From contig NC_092354.1 in the NCBI RefSeq assembly GCF_963676685.1, positions 34,628,193-34,692,192 of the forward strand: a stretch of DNA of 64,000 bases, given 5' to 3'. The notes below the pieces were generated by a model. The model was given only the letters and a program-made list of their open reading frames with translations, made no database searches and was not told where the DNA came from. The stretch is from Mytilus edulis (lineage: Eukaryota; Mollusca; Bivalvia; Mytilida; Mytilidae). Of this stretch, positions 35,731 through 46,133 are shown piece by piece; the stretch's first letter is position 1; each line of letters begins with the position of its first letter. A program made the translations under genes and the position numbers.

Positions 35731-38700
35731 TTAATCATCACAAATGTCTAGATCTGGTAGTCCCATTAGTTCAGCTTCATACTCAGCCCAGTCATAACTT
35801 TCTGTGTTGGAATCAGATTCACTTTCACTTATATTTGATGTGTCTGTGAACATTATTTCAAGTGGTAAAGATTCACATATTCCACAACTACATTTTAAAG
35901 CACAAAGATCACAACATGTGTGGCTGGTTTCTACACTTCTCAATTTATCCATGTCGGATTTCTTTAAGAAAGGTTGAAGTAAAGCTGTTCTGCGGCAATC
36001 TTTACTGCTGTACACTTGTTTAACGTCTACATCAACATGCCTACTGTTGTAAGAATTGTACAGAATTAGTCCCAAAGAAGGTTTACCATTTCTTCCAGCT
36101 CTACCCATTTGTTGAATAAGATCAAGTGTGGTTTTCGGTGCACCATACAAAATAATGTTTTGGCAGTCACAGATGTCAACACCCATGCCCAGTGCTGAGG
36201 TGGCTACGATAATTCGTAAAGAACTATCTGGCTTTTTAAGTTCCGTTAAAATCTTGTCTTTTCTTGATGTTGTACTCTCTGAATGATACATATCAATGTA
36301 TCCAATATAACTAGGGAGTTCATTTGATATATATTTATACATTTTAGAAACGTCTATAATTGATGTACAATAAATTAATGTTTTAGGAAAATTTTCCTTC
36401 TCTTTATGCAAGCCATCTATAAGCCAGCACATAGCTATCTCCAGTTCAGTGTTAACTTTATTGACCACAATCTTAATGTTTTCCTTGTTTGGTGACATTG
36501 TAATGTCAGTCACATCTGGGCTTAGGTTTAGGGCATTCATTACACGCTTTCTTATTTTTAATGTACATGTTGCACTTAATGCGAGAACACTGGCAGTGGG
36601 ACATATGGATCTAATTTCTCCTATGTGCTGGAACCATTTTCTGAATGCTAGTTTCCCATCAATATCTTCTCCCCTGAAATACAAATTTAGATAATTTAGC
36701 AACAGATATGTATAGTTTGTTCTTATTTCATAATGCAGTTAAAACATTGCACCAGGCTAGGGGAGGGTTTTGCAACAACAAACATGTTAACTCCATCTTA
36801 TTATGTATGTGTCTAGCTGTCCCAAGTCAGGAGCCTGTAATTCAGTGGTTGTTGTTTGCTGTTGTATATCATTATATTTTTTTTTCATTTACAAAATGTA
36901 TTGTTTTGTTCTTAAACAATGTTAAATAAGGCCTATTATTGCTTTCATTGCAGTATGTTTTTGTTCATTGTTGAAGACCCATTAGTCATTAACTATGTCA
37001 TTTGTTCATTGTTGAAGAGTTCTTTCATTGGCAATCAAACCACATTTTCTTATTTTTATATTATAGGGTTATTGCATGAATATTGGGGAATATTGTCCCG
37101 AGTAGAATTTTATATTGCACGAGCTTGCGAGTGCAATATATGTTCTACGAGGGACAATATTCCCCAATATTCATGCAATAACCCTTTTATTGTATAGCAA
37201 TATAATATTTGAAAGTGAAAATTGGTTTAAACTAAGATTTTGTCGTTGATGACGTCATGAATTTTGAAGATTTATTGCACTAGTGCAATATTATATTGCT
37301 ATGCAATAATAAGAAATATTTTAGATATGCTTTGCATCTTTTTTGGTGAATAGCATTCAATTTAGTAATCATTTCACATTGGTAGTAGAAGCCATCTCAT
37401 TTTCATGTTGCTTAATATAATTAGATGGTTGTACTTATCTTGATTAGTACATATATTGCATGTTGCAACTTAATATTTGATCCCAATTGAAATCACCCAA
37501 TCAAGGGCACCTACTATGGGAGCAACCACTTAACTTCAAGAGGGGGGGGGGGGGGGGTGGGGGGGGGGGGGGGGCTATGTTTTTTGTCAGGGCCAGACAT
37601 TTTTGTTCGTGGTTCGCACAAACAATTTTATTTGATTTGTCAAAGCTATCAATCAGATTATTTTTTTTTCTAAATTTAATACCATCTGGAATCTGGATTC
37701 AGAATATTTTTTTTGTCATCTCCTTGAACAGAATATTTTTTTTCATCAAATTGGGAATCAGATTATTTTTTTAGGAAAAAAACATAGCCCCCCCCCCCCC
37801 CCCCCCCCCCCTTTTGCAGTTAAATGGTTGTTCCCCAATGAAAAGCAAAAATGAGAATTGATAATATTGTGCAACTTTAAACTTTATTTTGTTATTATTA
37901 GCACTATACAAATTTGTACATGAACTAAAAATTATAACATTGAAACAGCTGATGAAGCCCACTGGTCACAATACACCTAATTAACAAGTAGATTTTTCTG
38001 TAAGATAACCAGGTTAAGAAAGATTTGTTTTCTCAATTTACCGTCATTGTAAGCTTAAGTCATGTAAGTGTACATTTTTTTGTTGATTAAAAAGCATCAT
38101 TTAAATTTTCTTACCAAGTTGCAATAGTGTGAAACTCATCAATGACAATTGTGGACACATGTAAAGTCTTTAAGACTTCTCTGCAGATAGGATCTCCAAC
38201 CAGTGTCTCAGGAGATGCATAGATGATGTTAACATCCTTCATGTCCTCACTGATATCAGAACTTGAGCCTTCAACAGAAAATATTCATTATAGATACAAA
38301 AATATGTGTCCATAGGACAAGACACCATGTGCATCATTATATTTCACATTTTTTTTTATTTTAGTTTCCATGTGTTTTATGCAAAATCATTCAGCCTGAT
38401 GTATTTTCTCATTTGAATTGTTTTGCATTGGTCAATTAATTAATGGCCTTGTATTTAGTTTACTACATGTATGCAGTATGTGTTTGCTCATTGCTGAAGG
38501 CCATATGGTGACCTATCATTGTTAAATTCTACATCATTTGGTCTTTTGGAGAGCTGTTTAATTGGCAATCATACCACATACATGACATACATTCTTATTT
38601 TTATATTTATATAAAAAATGAATAGAATTAAGGATAAATTGGTTTAGTTACTGTATGTCAATCTAGACTAATTATAAATTAAAATCTCCACGCTTGGTCA

Positions 38701-39753
38701 TTTTTTTTAATCTTTGTTAGTAATCTCCATGTCATGGGGTGGATACGTAACTTCCTAAAAACGGGGATGTGCCAAAAATATCAAAGGTATTGAATTGTCT
38801 TTAATAGAGACCTAAATAGACTGTCTGTGATTTCTTATTGGTAATAAATGTTTCATCATTGAATTAGTCCAAACTCTTTTAATACTTTGTCAGAGTTGAC
38901 TTTTTAGACAAACAGAGTAGACTTATTAGCGGTCCGGGACTCCCCAAGTTGTACAATTATTCCACCCAGTGGTTTGACGGTAAATTGACCCCCTTTTTTG
39001 AGTCCAACAAAAAATTGGTACGTGCCTTTTCCCCCTACATAACATGATAACACGGCTAGTATTAAAAGCAAAGACTTGTTGACACCGAGTCAGAATAATG
39101 TGTTTGGATATGGTTGCATTAGATAAAATAAATAGTCTCATATTCATTATGTACAAGATGTAAATTAATCCCAATTACCCTGAAATACAGGAACCACATG
39201 AGGGGTCCCAATCCATATAGAGCACTTAAATAACCCTAACCCCTAACAACTAGTATTTATTAATTACTATTAACCCATTCTCTAAACTATATGGGCCACT
39301 AAAGTAAAAGCAGGCCAAAACATACAAATGTAGACCCCCAATAAATAAGCAGAATCCCAAAATAGACAAGTACAAATGTACACATGTACAGGACCCCTTC
39401 CCAAATGACTGCACATTTCTAGCTGAAGCAAATTTATAGTTACCTATATACACTGCTTTAAGATTTGGTATCTTCTGGAGTCTTTCAACCTGGTCCTTCA
39501 TGATTGAAACTAGCGGGCAACACACTATTATTTTACCAATGTCATTAATATGCAATTCACGTTGTACAGGAATACACATTTGAAAAGGCAAGGATTTGCC
39601 GAATCCTGTTGGTAAAACGGCCAAGCAATCATCTCTCGATATCATACATTTCAAAATTTTCATTTGTTCTGCTTTTAACTCTTTAACTCCGAACTGAGGA
39701 AGAATTTTAATTATCGCTTCATTTATTTCACTCGAATCACTGGACGTCGCCAT
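35731..39753 (-). CDS. Compact RecQ-type SF2 DNA helicase (3 exons, transposon-borne)
   Basis: Exons in order: 39753-39444, 38268-38115, 36673-35731, with matching phases and GT-AG borders; 468 aa. I prefer the ATG at 39753 (ACAAAATGG context) over the in-frame one at 39774. Motifs: FGVKELKAEQMKIL (motif 0), Walker A LPTGFGKS (49-54), PLVSIMKDQ (Ia), DEFH box (147-150, split from W155 by an intron), LALSATC (motif III, 188-190), IVATSALGMGVD (V), QMGRAGRNG (VI, 343-349). After motif VI, KDCRRTALL and HTCCDLCALKCSCGIC match the Cys pattern of the RecQ zinc-binding subdomain. There is no winged-helix RQC or HRDC domain; the tail is acidic (ESESDSNTESYD). Expected activity is ATP-driven 3'-5' DNA unwinding. 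In this setting it most likely assists transposition of the element. The frame is intact, so the gene looks functional. Confidence 0.9.
37064..37312. repeat. MITE-like hairpin element, copy 2 (inverted relative to 4979-5283)
   Basis: Arms 37064-37100 and 37147-37185 form a long hairpin (GGTTATTGCATGAATATTGG), followed by a half ending TATTGCTATGCAATAAT. It lies in RecQ intron 2. Confidence 0.75.
37518..37837. repeat. Fold-back element with poly-G/poly-C arms
   Basis: Left arm GGGAGCAACCACTTAACTTC, a G run of about 34 bases, and GGCTATGTTTTTTG; the right arm (37775-37837) is the reverse complement with a C run. The centre (37600-37770) has repeated TTTTTTTTCATC-type pieces. Inserted in RecQ intron 2. 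The exact length of the G and C runs may be an assembly artefact. Confidence 0.7.
38440..38605. repeat. Dispersed mussel-type repeat, inverted
   Basis: Contains GCTCATTGCTGAAGGCCATA and GGAGAGCTGTTTAATTGGCA, the reverse complement of the 10912-11090 family. In RecQ intron 1. Confidence 0.65.
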
Positions 39754-39859
39754 TTTGTATGCCGAGCCGAACATCAGTAATAAAACGATCGCTGATTGGA
39801 TTGAAAGAAATCTCGGAAACGATTTTCATTGGTCAGAAAAAGGTGGCAAATTTATTCAA
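39754..39859 (-). promoter_or_regulatory. Putative promoter of the RecQ gene with two CCAAT boxes
   Basis: On the minus strand CCAAT occurs at 39799-39795 and 39832-39828, between the right TIR and the ATG. This mirrors the CCAAT box at the left end and suggests both genes are driven from the termini. Confidence 0.45.
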
Positions 39860-39964
39860 ATTTTGAGCTCTGACGCCCTGTCAAATGGGATGTTGTTAGA
39901 TCTCCCACGCAGCGACCAAGAATAAAAAAATAGCGAGTGAGAGATTTAATTTCAATTAGATTGA
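39860..39964 (-). repeat. Right terminal inverted repeat
   Basis: 105 bp; reverse complement of 26613-26718 apart from one missing T. Followed outside by TGAGTCACCAACC. Confidence 0.95.
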
Positions 39965-40164
39965 TGAGTCACCAACCTAACTTAAATAATTTGCAAAAAG
40001 CTCACCCTTCAAAGTACTATTTATGTCAAGATTTCCTATTTTATCAGGCTTCTAGGTGATACCAAACATTTTCAGCTATATTTGTACTTAAATTACTGGT
40101 TGTAATAATCGACAGCATTCATATATATATATATATAAACATTTTTTCATTTTTTCAGTTACAA

Positions 40165-40960
40165 AATGCCGCATAAATCCACAGAATATAGAAATAAATT
40201 CAAGACAGAGAACCCTGAAAAATATGAGCAGTATTTACAAAAACAAAAATGTAGAAGTCAAAATAGGAGAAAAAAACTGAAAAAAGAACTGCAAAAGAAA
40301 AAAACCTGCAGAGTGGGCATTACAGAAGTATGACAAAGAACTTCAGTTGCAAAATATTCGTCAAAAAAAATATTTAAAACGTAAAATGGATACACAAGAT
40401 GATGAGACGAGTACATCAACTTTAATAGTTAAACTTCCTGTAAAAAAGAGCAGTATTAGTTCAAGGAGTACACAACATTATGTCAGTACAAAAAAGAATA
40501 TAATAGGTTGATGAAGCAAAAAGAAAGAGCCAACATGTCATACTGAAAAAAACTTCATTAAAAAGAAGGATAGAGAAAGAAAGCAAAAACAAAGAATAGA
40601 ACTCATGAGATAAGACATAGATTCTGATCCACAACCCAAAAATAACACAGCAAGAAAACAGAAAGTAACATAACCTGCAAACTGAGACAAATGTTGCCGG
40701 GAACATCTGAAAAATGTGTGAAAGTAATTAAATACTAAGAAATACCCCTAAAAAAGAAGAGCGCTTGGATCAATGTTTGAAAAGCAGATAGAGACAAAGA
40801 AAGAAACAAACCTCAGGAATAGACGATTCAATCAATAAGGAAAACAAAAAAACAAGAATTAATAACAACAATTTGAAGATAAAAACATTCTACATGCAAC
40901 AAGATATATCAAGAATAATGCCTCAAAAAGGTACGCACCCAAAGAATTATTTTCACTATT
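40165..40960 (+). pseudogene. Lys-rich basic coiled-coil protein, frameshifted
   Basis: Starts at an ATG (about 40165) giving MPHKSTEYRNKFKTENPEKY and KCRSQNRRKKLKKELQKKK. A shift in the A run near 40300 is followed by PAEWALQKYDKELQLQNIRQ and DETSTSTLIVKLPVKK, then stops. The rest, to about 40930, is Lys/Arg/Gln-rich in all frames. The N-terminal pattern (S-x-E-Y-R-x-K-x-K-x-x-x-P-x-K-Y) recalls uncharacterised invertebrate proteins of the type 'KAERARKYREKLK..P'. It starts 200 bp outside the right TIR, so it belongs to the insertion site rather than to the transposon. Function unknown. Confidence 0.5.
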
Positions 40961-41029
40961 TTTATTTTGACAGGATTTTTATGAATTCTCTACATCGTTT
41001 CAATTTTATGTAGGGAGGAAGAGGTTTTT
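40961..41029. other. Short spacer
   Basis: AT-rich, nothing recognised. Confidence 0.4.
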
Positions 41030-41325
41030 TGTCATGTTCAATAATCCCAACCTTCCTTTTGTGATCATAAATCTGTTTACTTAAACTAACGTTTTTTGTA
41101 CGAAATCTAAGAAAAATGCTTATTTTGGCCCTTTTTGGCCCCTAATCCCTAAACTTTTGGAACCAAAACACCTAAAATCTTCCTTTTATGGTCATACACA
41201 TTGTGTTTAAATGTCATAGATTTCTATTTACTAAATCTAAAGTTAGAGTGCGAAAACCAAATGTCTTTGGACGACGACGCCAACGTGATACCAATATACG
41301 ACCAAAAATGTTTGCTTTCGTATAA
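41030..41325 (-). mobile_element. Truncated inverted copy of the 41945-43719 element
   Basis: AATCCCAACCTTCCTTTTGT, CCTTTTTGGCCCCTAATCCC and ACGCCAACGTGATAC are the reverse complements of parts of the 5' third of the neighbouring element. It ends at a TATACGACC terminus near 41310. Confidence 0.7.
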
Positions 41326-41944
41326 AAAGATAATGTGCCCCTCCCAGCTTATTCCAGTATTGAGTTTTATGATTGAATGCGTCTCCAAACAAGAGCAATA
41401 TTAAACTTGTTATTAAAAAAGTGAAAATTCTGATTATAGACTCGTTTGAACGTTAAGGACAGGATTTTTCAAAAACATTGATGTATGCCAACAACATAAA
41501 TAAAGTTTTAAAATTGTATAAAAACACTACAAGTAAGGTGCCAATGTGTAAGTCTCTGGTTGGACAAAAATAAAAATAAAATAATAGAGTCTATGTTTAA
41601 ATGTCTATTGATATTAGAATTGTAATTTCAACCACTGCATTAAAATGGGTATTGATGTGGTAGTATGTCATAGCATCATACTATATGGGTCACCGAAAAG
41701 TTTACTGGATTTAGTTTAGGAAATAGGAAGAGTGGGCAGGAATAATGCCAACTCTGTTGTAATTTTACTGCACAATTCCTTCCGTTTAAGAAGTGTCAAC
41801 AAGGAAGTCAAGACATTGAAAATATTGAAGCTGTGCCACATGACAGTGATAGTCATCAAGCCATTTGCTCTTATTGTTGTCTCTAAGCCATCGACTTTCT
41901 CTGTTGTCACCATGCCATCTGATTTCTGAATTGTCTGTTATTTT

Positions 41945-43719
41945 TATACGACCGCAAAATTTGAAAAAAATTTCGTCGTATATTGCTATCACGTTGGCGT
42001 CGTCCGAATACTTTTAGTTTTCGCACTCTAACTTTCGTAAAAGTGAATAGAAATCTATGAAATTTTAACACAAGGTTTATGACCACAAAAGGAAGGTTGG
42101 GATTGATTTTGGGAGTTTTGGTCCCAACATTTTAGGAATTAGGGGCCAATAAGGGCCAAAATAAGCATGTTCTTGGTTTTCGCACTATAACTTTAAGTTA
42201 ATAGAAATCTATGAAATTTTGACACAAGGTTTATGACCACAAAAGAAAGGTTGGGATTGATTTTGGGAGTTTTGGTTCCAACAGTTTAGGAATTAGGGGC
42301 CAAAAAAGGGCCCAAATAAGCATTATTCTTGGTTTTCGCACAATAACTTTAGTTTAAGTAAATAGAAATCAATGAAATTTAAACACAATGTTAATGACCA
42401 CAAAAGGAAGGTTGGTATTGATTTTGGGAGTTTAGGTCCCAACAGTTTAGGAATAAAGGGCCCAAAGGGTCCAAAATTAAACTTTGTTTGATTTCATCAA
42501 AAATTGAATAATTGGGGTTCTTTGATATGCCGAATCTAACTGTGTATGTAGATTCTTAATTTCTGGTCCCGTTTTCCAATTGGTCTACATTAAGGTCCAA
42601 AGGGTCCAAAATTAAACTTAGTTTGATTTTAACAAAAATTGAATCCTTGGGGTTCTTTGATATGCTGAATCTAAAAATGTACTTAGATTTTTGATTATTG
42701 GCCCAGTTTTCAAGTTGGTCCAAATCGGGGTCCAAAATCAAACTTTGTTTGATTTCATCAAAAATTGAATAATTGGGGTTCTTTGATATGCCAAATCTAA
42801 CTGTGTATGTAGATTCTTAATTTTTGGTCCCGTTTTAAAATTGGTCTACATTAAAGTCCAAAGGGTCCAAAATTAAACTAAGTTTGATTTTAACAAAAAT
42901 TGAATTCTTGGGCCTCTTTGATATGCTGAATCTAAACATGTACTTAGATTTTTGATTATGGGCCCAGTTTTCAAGTTTTACCAAATCAGGATCCAAAATT
43001 ATTATATTAAGTATTGTGCAATAGCAAGAAATTTTCAATTGCACAGTATTCAGCAATAGCAAGAAATCTTCAAAATCTTCAATTGCACAGTATTGTGCAA
43101 TAGCAAATATTTTTAATTGCACAGTATTGCACAATAGCAAGAAATATCTAATTGCACAATATTGTGCAATAGCAAGAAATTCCAATTGGATTTCAATTGG
43201 AGTTATCTTTCTTTGTCCAGAATAGTAGTTGAATCAACATAAATCATTGTTTTATACAATGTACAATGTATATTCACTTTTACTACCAACTGATAGATTA
43301 AAACAATCTTTACCATTCAGTAATAACAAGCACTTTTTTTACATTTTAATATTTTATGATGTATTTAAATGAGTAGTTATTGTTGCAAACTTCATTAGAA
43401 ATTTGAATTGAGATCAGTTTTGAAATAAGGGAAAAGGGGATGTGAAAAAAAATTGGGGGTTAATTTTTTTCATTTCAGATTTCATAAATAAAAAGAAAAT
43501 TTCTTCAAACATTTTTTTGAGAGGATTAATATTCAACAGCATAGTGAATTGCTCAAAGGCAAATTTTTTTTAAAGTTCATTAGACCACATTCATTCTGTG
43601 TCAGAAACCTATGCTGTATCAACTATTTAATCACAATCCAAATTTAGAGCTGAATCCAGCTTGAATGTTGTGTCCATACTTGCCCCAATCGTTCAGAGTT
43701 TAACCTCTGCGGTCGTATA
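41945..43719 (+). mobile_element. Non-autonomous TIR element with three tiers of internal repeats
   Basis: Bounded by TATACGACCGCA (41945-41956) and its exact inverse TGCGGTCGTATA (43708-43719); 1775 bp, no ORF of its own. Block A has three copies of a 156-159 bp unit (TTTTCGCACTCTAAC..., anchors at 42021, 42180, 42336). Block B has four copies of a 126-135 bp unit in an ABAB order (anchors 42480, 42615, 42741, 42876). Block C (43010-43185) has about five copies of a short unit around GCACAATATTGTGCAATAGC. It looks like a MITE relative that grew by internal amplification. The superfamily is unknown. Confidence 0.75.
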
Positions 43720-45471
43720 AAGCTGCGCCCTGCGGAGCAACTGGTTATTCCTTTGTGGATATTAATAATCAATTTATTCGTTTAATTAGTAGCAAATATA
43801 TTTTAACTGCTATTTTAGTAATCCCTTTCTTTTCCCTTACAACAATAGGTCTGTGCACTTTGACCGTTTGAGAAGCGCTCTCTTTTTTCTTCCTTATCCA
43901 TTGTTTGATAGCTCTGGAAAGTTCCTCTGATTTCTGGCTTATAAAAAAAAACATATTATTTTCTATTTTAATTTCATTTGCCATAATATATTCATTATAA
44001 ATACTGCTGACCTGTATTATAAGTAACACAGAAAAACACAGAAATAGATTTTAGTCCTAAAGCCCATAACACAAATTATAACATGTTTTTATACTAGCAT
44101 TGTGGACAACCACAAGCTGCACCTGTAACATCAGCCTTGTCACAGCTGACAAAAGGTAATACAACACACCATAAAATCGTTCTCTTTTATAAGCAACTGG
44201 TTATATTACTTTACAAAAATGTTTGTTGAAATACAAGTTATCAATTTAAAAAAATACTAGAACACACCCGCAAAATCGCGGGAAATAGAGCGTATGTAAA
44301 CTGTAAAAAAAATATACTGACTGGAGAATTTCAGGAGAGATATCAAAAGACAAAGGTACTTAGGGACTGGGCACATTTTTTGCCCTCCCCCTATTTTCCA
44401 CCGCCGTTGATAGTAACCCATAGGCGGATCCCTGGGGGGGGGGGGGGGGGGGGGCGTTGAAAAAATTTTGTTGATTATATGGGGAATCACTGAAGCATGA
44501 GAGGAACGCCCACCCCCACTTTTAGGTCAGTCAGTGCCCCCCTCCCTTATGAAAAGTTCTGGATCCGCCACTGTAAACTAATTGATAGTAAATAGCAAAT
44601 ATTATTCATTTTCGTTTTCCTCCCAAAATAACCCAAACTGAGACACGTTAAGCAAGGATGATACATGCTAGAACTCAAACTGACAGCAGAAAGCAAATGT
44701 ATATACTTTGTTCATAGTCTTTTTATGTTCAAAGTACAGAAAAACACAAACCGGAAGTCTAATCTGACTTAAAGTTTTGTCCAATGACGGGAAAATATCC
44801 GGACGCATTCTTTTTCGTTTTTATCCCAAAATAACCCCAACTGAATGATTATAAGAATGGATGACAAATACGACTATACATGTTACCTATAGGACACAGA
44901 GGCATGATGATTAATTTATTGTGGAAGGAGGAGAAGCGACACCCAAAATGAGGTCTTCTCGTTTAATAGTATAGATATAAGCTATTTTAAGAACAATAAT
45001 AACACTTGCCTACCCTTGTAATCTGGACTTATCAAGTTATCAAGTTAAGATTCATAACCACTAATATTTTCTCAAACTCTATACTGATTGCCTTCAATTG
45101 TACAAAACATGGTGTGAAAGTTTTTTTTTCACTTTTGGGCTATTTCTCGTTGGCGTATTACAAATTGAAAGATGGTGTCATGAGACATTTTACAACTAAA
45201 AACAAACATTACAACCGCATACGATGTAATATTGAAACTATATTTATTTCAATAAATTATTTAAAAAAAAAAATGGAAAAATTACATCCACAATATTTTT
45301 ATAGCACAACTTGATTGTGTATTTATTATAACATATTTAATGATTAATAATTTACTGATATTTAATAATTTAACTCTCCCCAGTTTATGGCATTTTCCAA
45401 GAAAAATAACTAATAATATTTTAGTTGAGTAGACTTGTCGGGCTAAATTTAATAAACTAATTTAATTACAG
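43720..45471. other. Repeat-rich spacer
   Basis: No secure gene. A minus-strand frame at 44029-43800 (MANEIKIENNMFFFISQKSE..., then ELSRAIKQWIRKKKE) is short and basic and could be one exon. A G run at 44432-44453 and a dispersed repeat at 44455-44580 follow. The rest is AT-rich. Confidence 0.4.
44455..44580. repeat. Dispersed repeat, second copy of 28715-28830
   Basis: TTGTTGATTATATGGGGAAT, CACTGAAGCATGA and TTCTGGATCCGCCACTG match the copy in the DUF6589 intron. Confidence 0.65.
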
Positions 45472-46133
45472 TCAAAGACCAATCTTTTATATTGGAAAAT
45501 CAGCAAAAGATTAAAAGAATTTTAGAGTACGATTCAGAAGAAATAGAAATTTTCAAATCTATTGCATGTAGAAATGCACTTTTTCCTCCTGTATCTAATG
45601 ATGAAAGAGGAGCCAGTTCAAACAGATTTCCGTCTTGGGCTGCTGAGAAGTTTTTTACAGATGTAAGTATTTATATTTTTTTTTTGTAACCTTTTTTATT
45701 TTACAAATTTAGGAAATACTTACACTTTATTTAAAACAGAAGTTTAGAAGTAAAGAATATACATTGCATGCACTTACTATGTAAATTATTTTTTACAATT
45801 AAATTAATTAACCAAAATCATTTGCAAAGTATATAGTTTAATGCAATCTTTATAATTTGAGTTTACTGGTTGCTTTTATAAAATACTTTTGTTTGCTTGT
45901 TTTAGCAAATTATAAATTGAACTTAATTGATTTTTGTTATATAACCTTTTTTTTTAATTTAGATTAGCAGTTTGGAATTTGGTGAAGTAGAGCAAAAAAG
46001 CCATAGCTTAAACAAAAGTAGCTCGTTAGTATTTAGGAAAAGGAAGTTTGAAGAATTATCGGAACCACACATTGAACTAATTAAAAAGTTGGAAATTTCA
46101 CAATTTTTACTTATCTATAATAATAAATTTTAA
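45472..46133 (+). CDS. Unknown protein, last two exons
   Basis: Exon 45472-45662 (acceptor TTAATTACAG, donor GTAAGT) joins in phase to 45963-46133 (acceptor TTTAATTTAG), which ends at a TAA. Together they give about 119 residues: an acidic helical start (KRILEYDSEEIEIFKSIA), a middle with RFPSWAAEKFFTD, and a basic end (LVFRKRKFEELSEPHIELIK). Both splice sites are strong and the frame is open, which is why I list it. No family recognised and no upstream exon found; the first exon enters in phase 1 (two leading bases). It may be a cellular gene or a transposon accessory ORF. Confidence 0.45.

Larger units (their letters stand above)
26613..39964. mobile_element. 13.35 kb TIR DNA transposon carrying DUF6589 and RecQ-helicase genes
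   Basis: The two ends are inverted copies of about 105 bp that differ by a single T in a T run. Inside are two spliced genes in convergent orientation: a DUF6589 protein (26868-33609, +) and a RecQ-type helicase (35731-39753, -), each starting just inside an end and ending with its own AATAAA. The termini read TCAATCTAATTGAAATT inward. I cannot find a clean target-site duplication: TTTTAC on the left against TGAGTC on the right. The spacer and introns carry later insertions. A DDE-type protein plus an SF2 helicase in one TIR element recalls the helicase-bearing Academ lineage (known from memory). Whether this element belongs there is open. Confidence 0.85.

Noticed and set aside
37487..37774. 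Gly-rich frames on both strands at the G/C runs
   Set aside because: Products of the poly-G and poly-C arms of the fold-back element.
26613..39964. Calling the element a Polinton/Maverick or an integrated virus because of its size
   Set aside because: No DNA polymerase B, integrase, packaging ATPase, protease or capsid gene; only a DUF6589 protein and a RecQ helicase.
26613..39964. Calling the element a Helitron because it has a helicase
   Set aside because: It has long inverted ends and a RecQ (SF2) helicase, not a Rep/Pif1 (SF1) protein with TC...CTRR ends.
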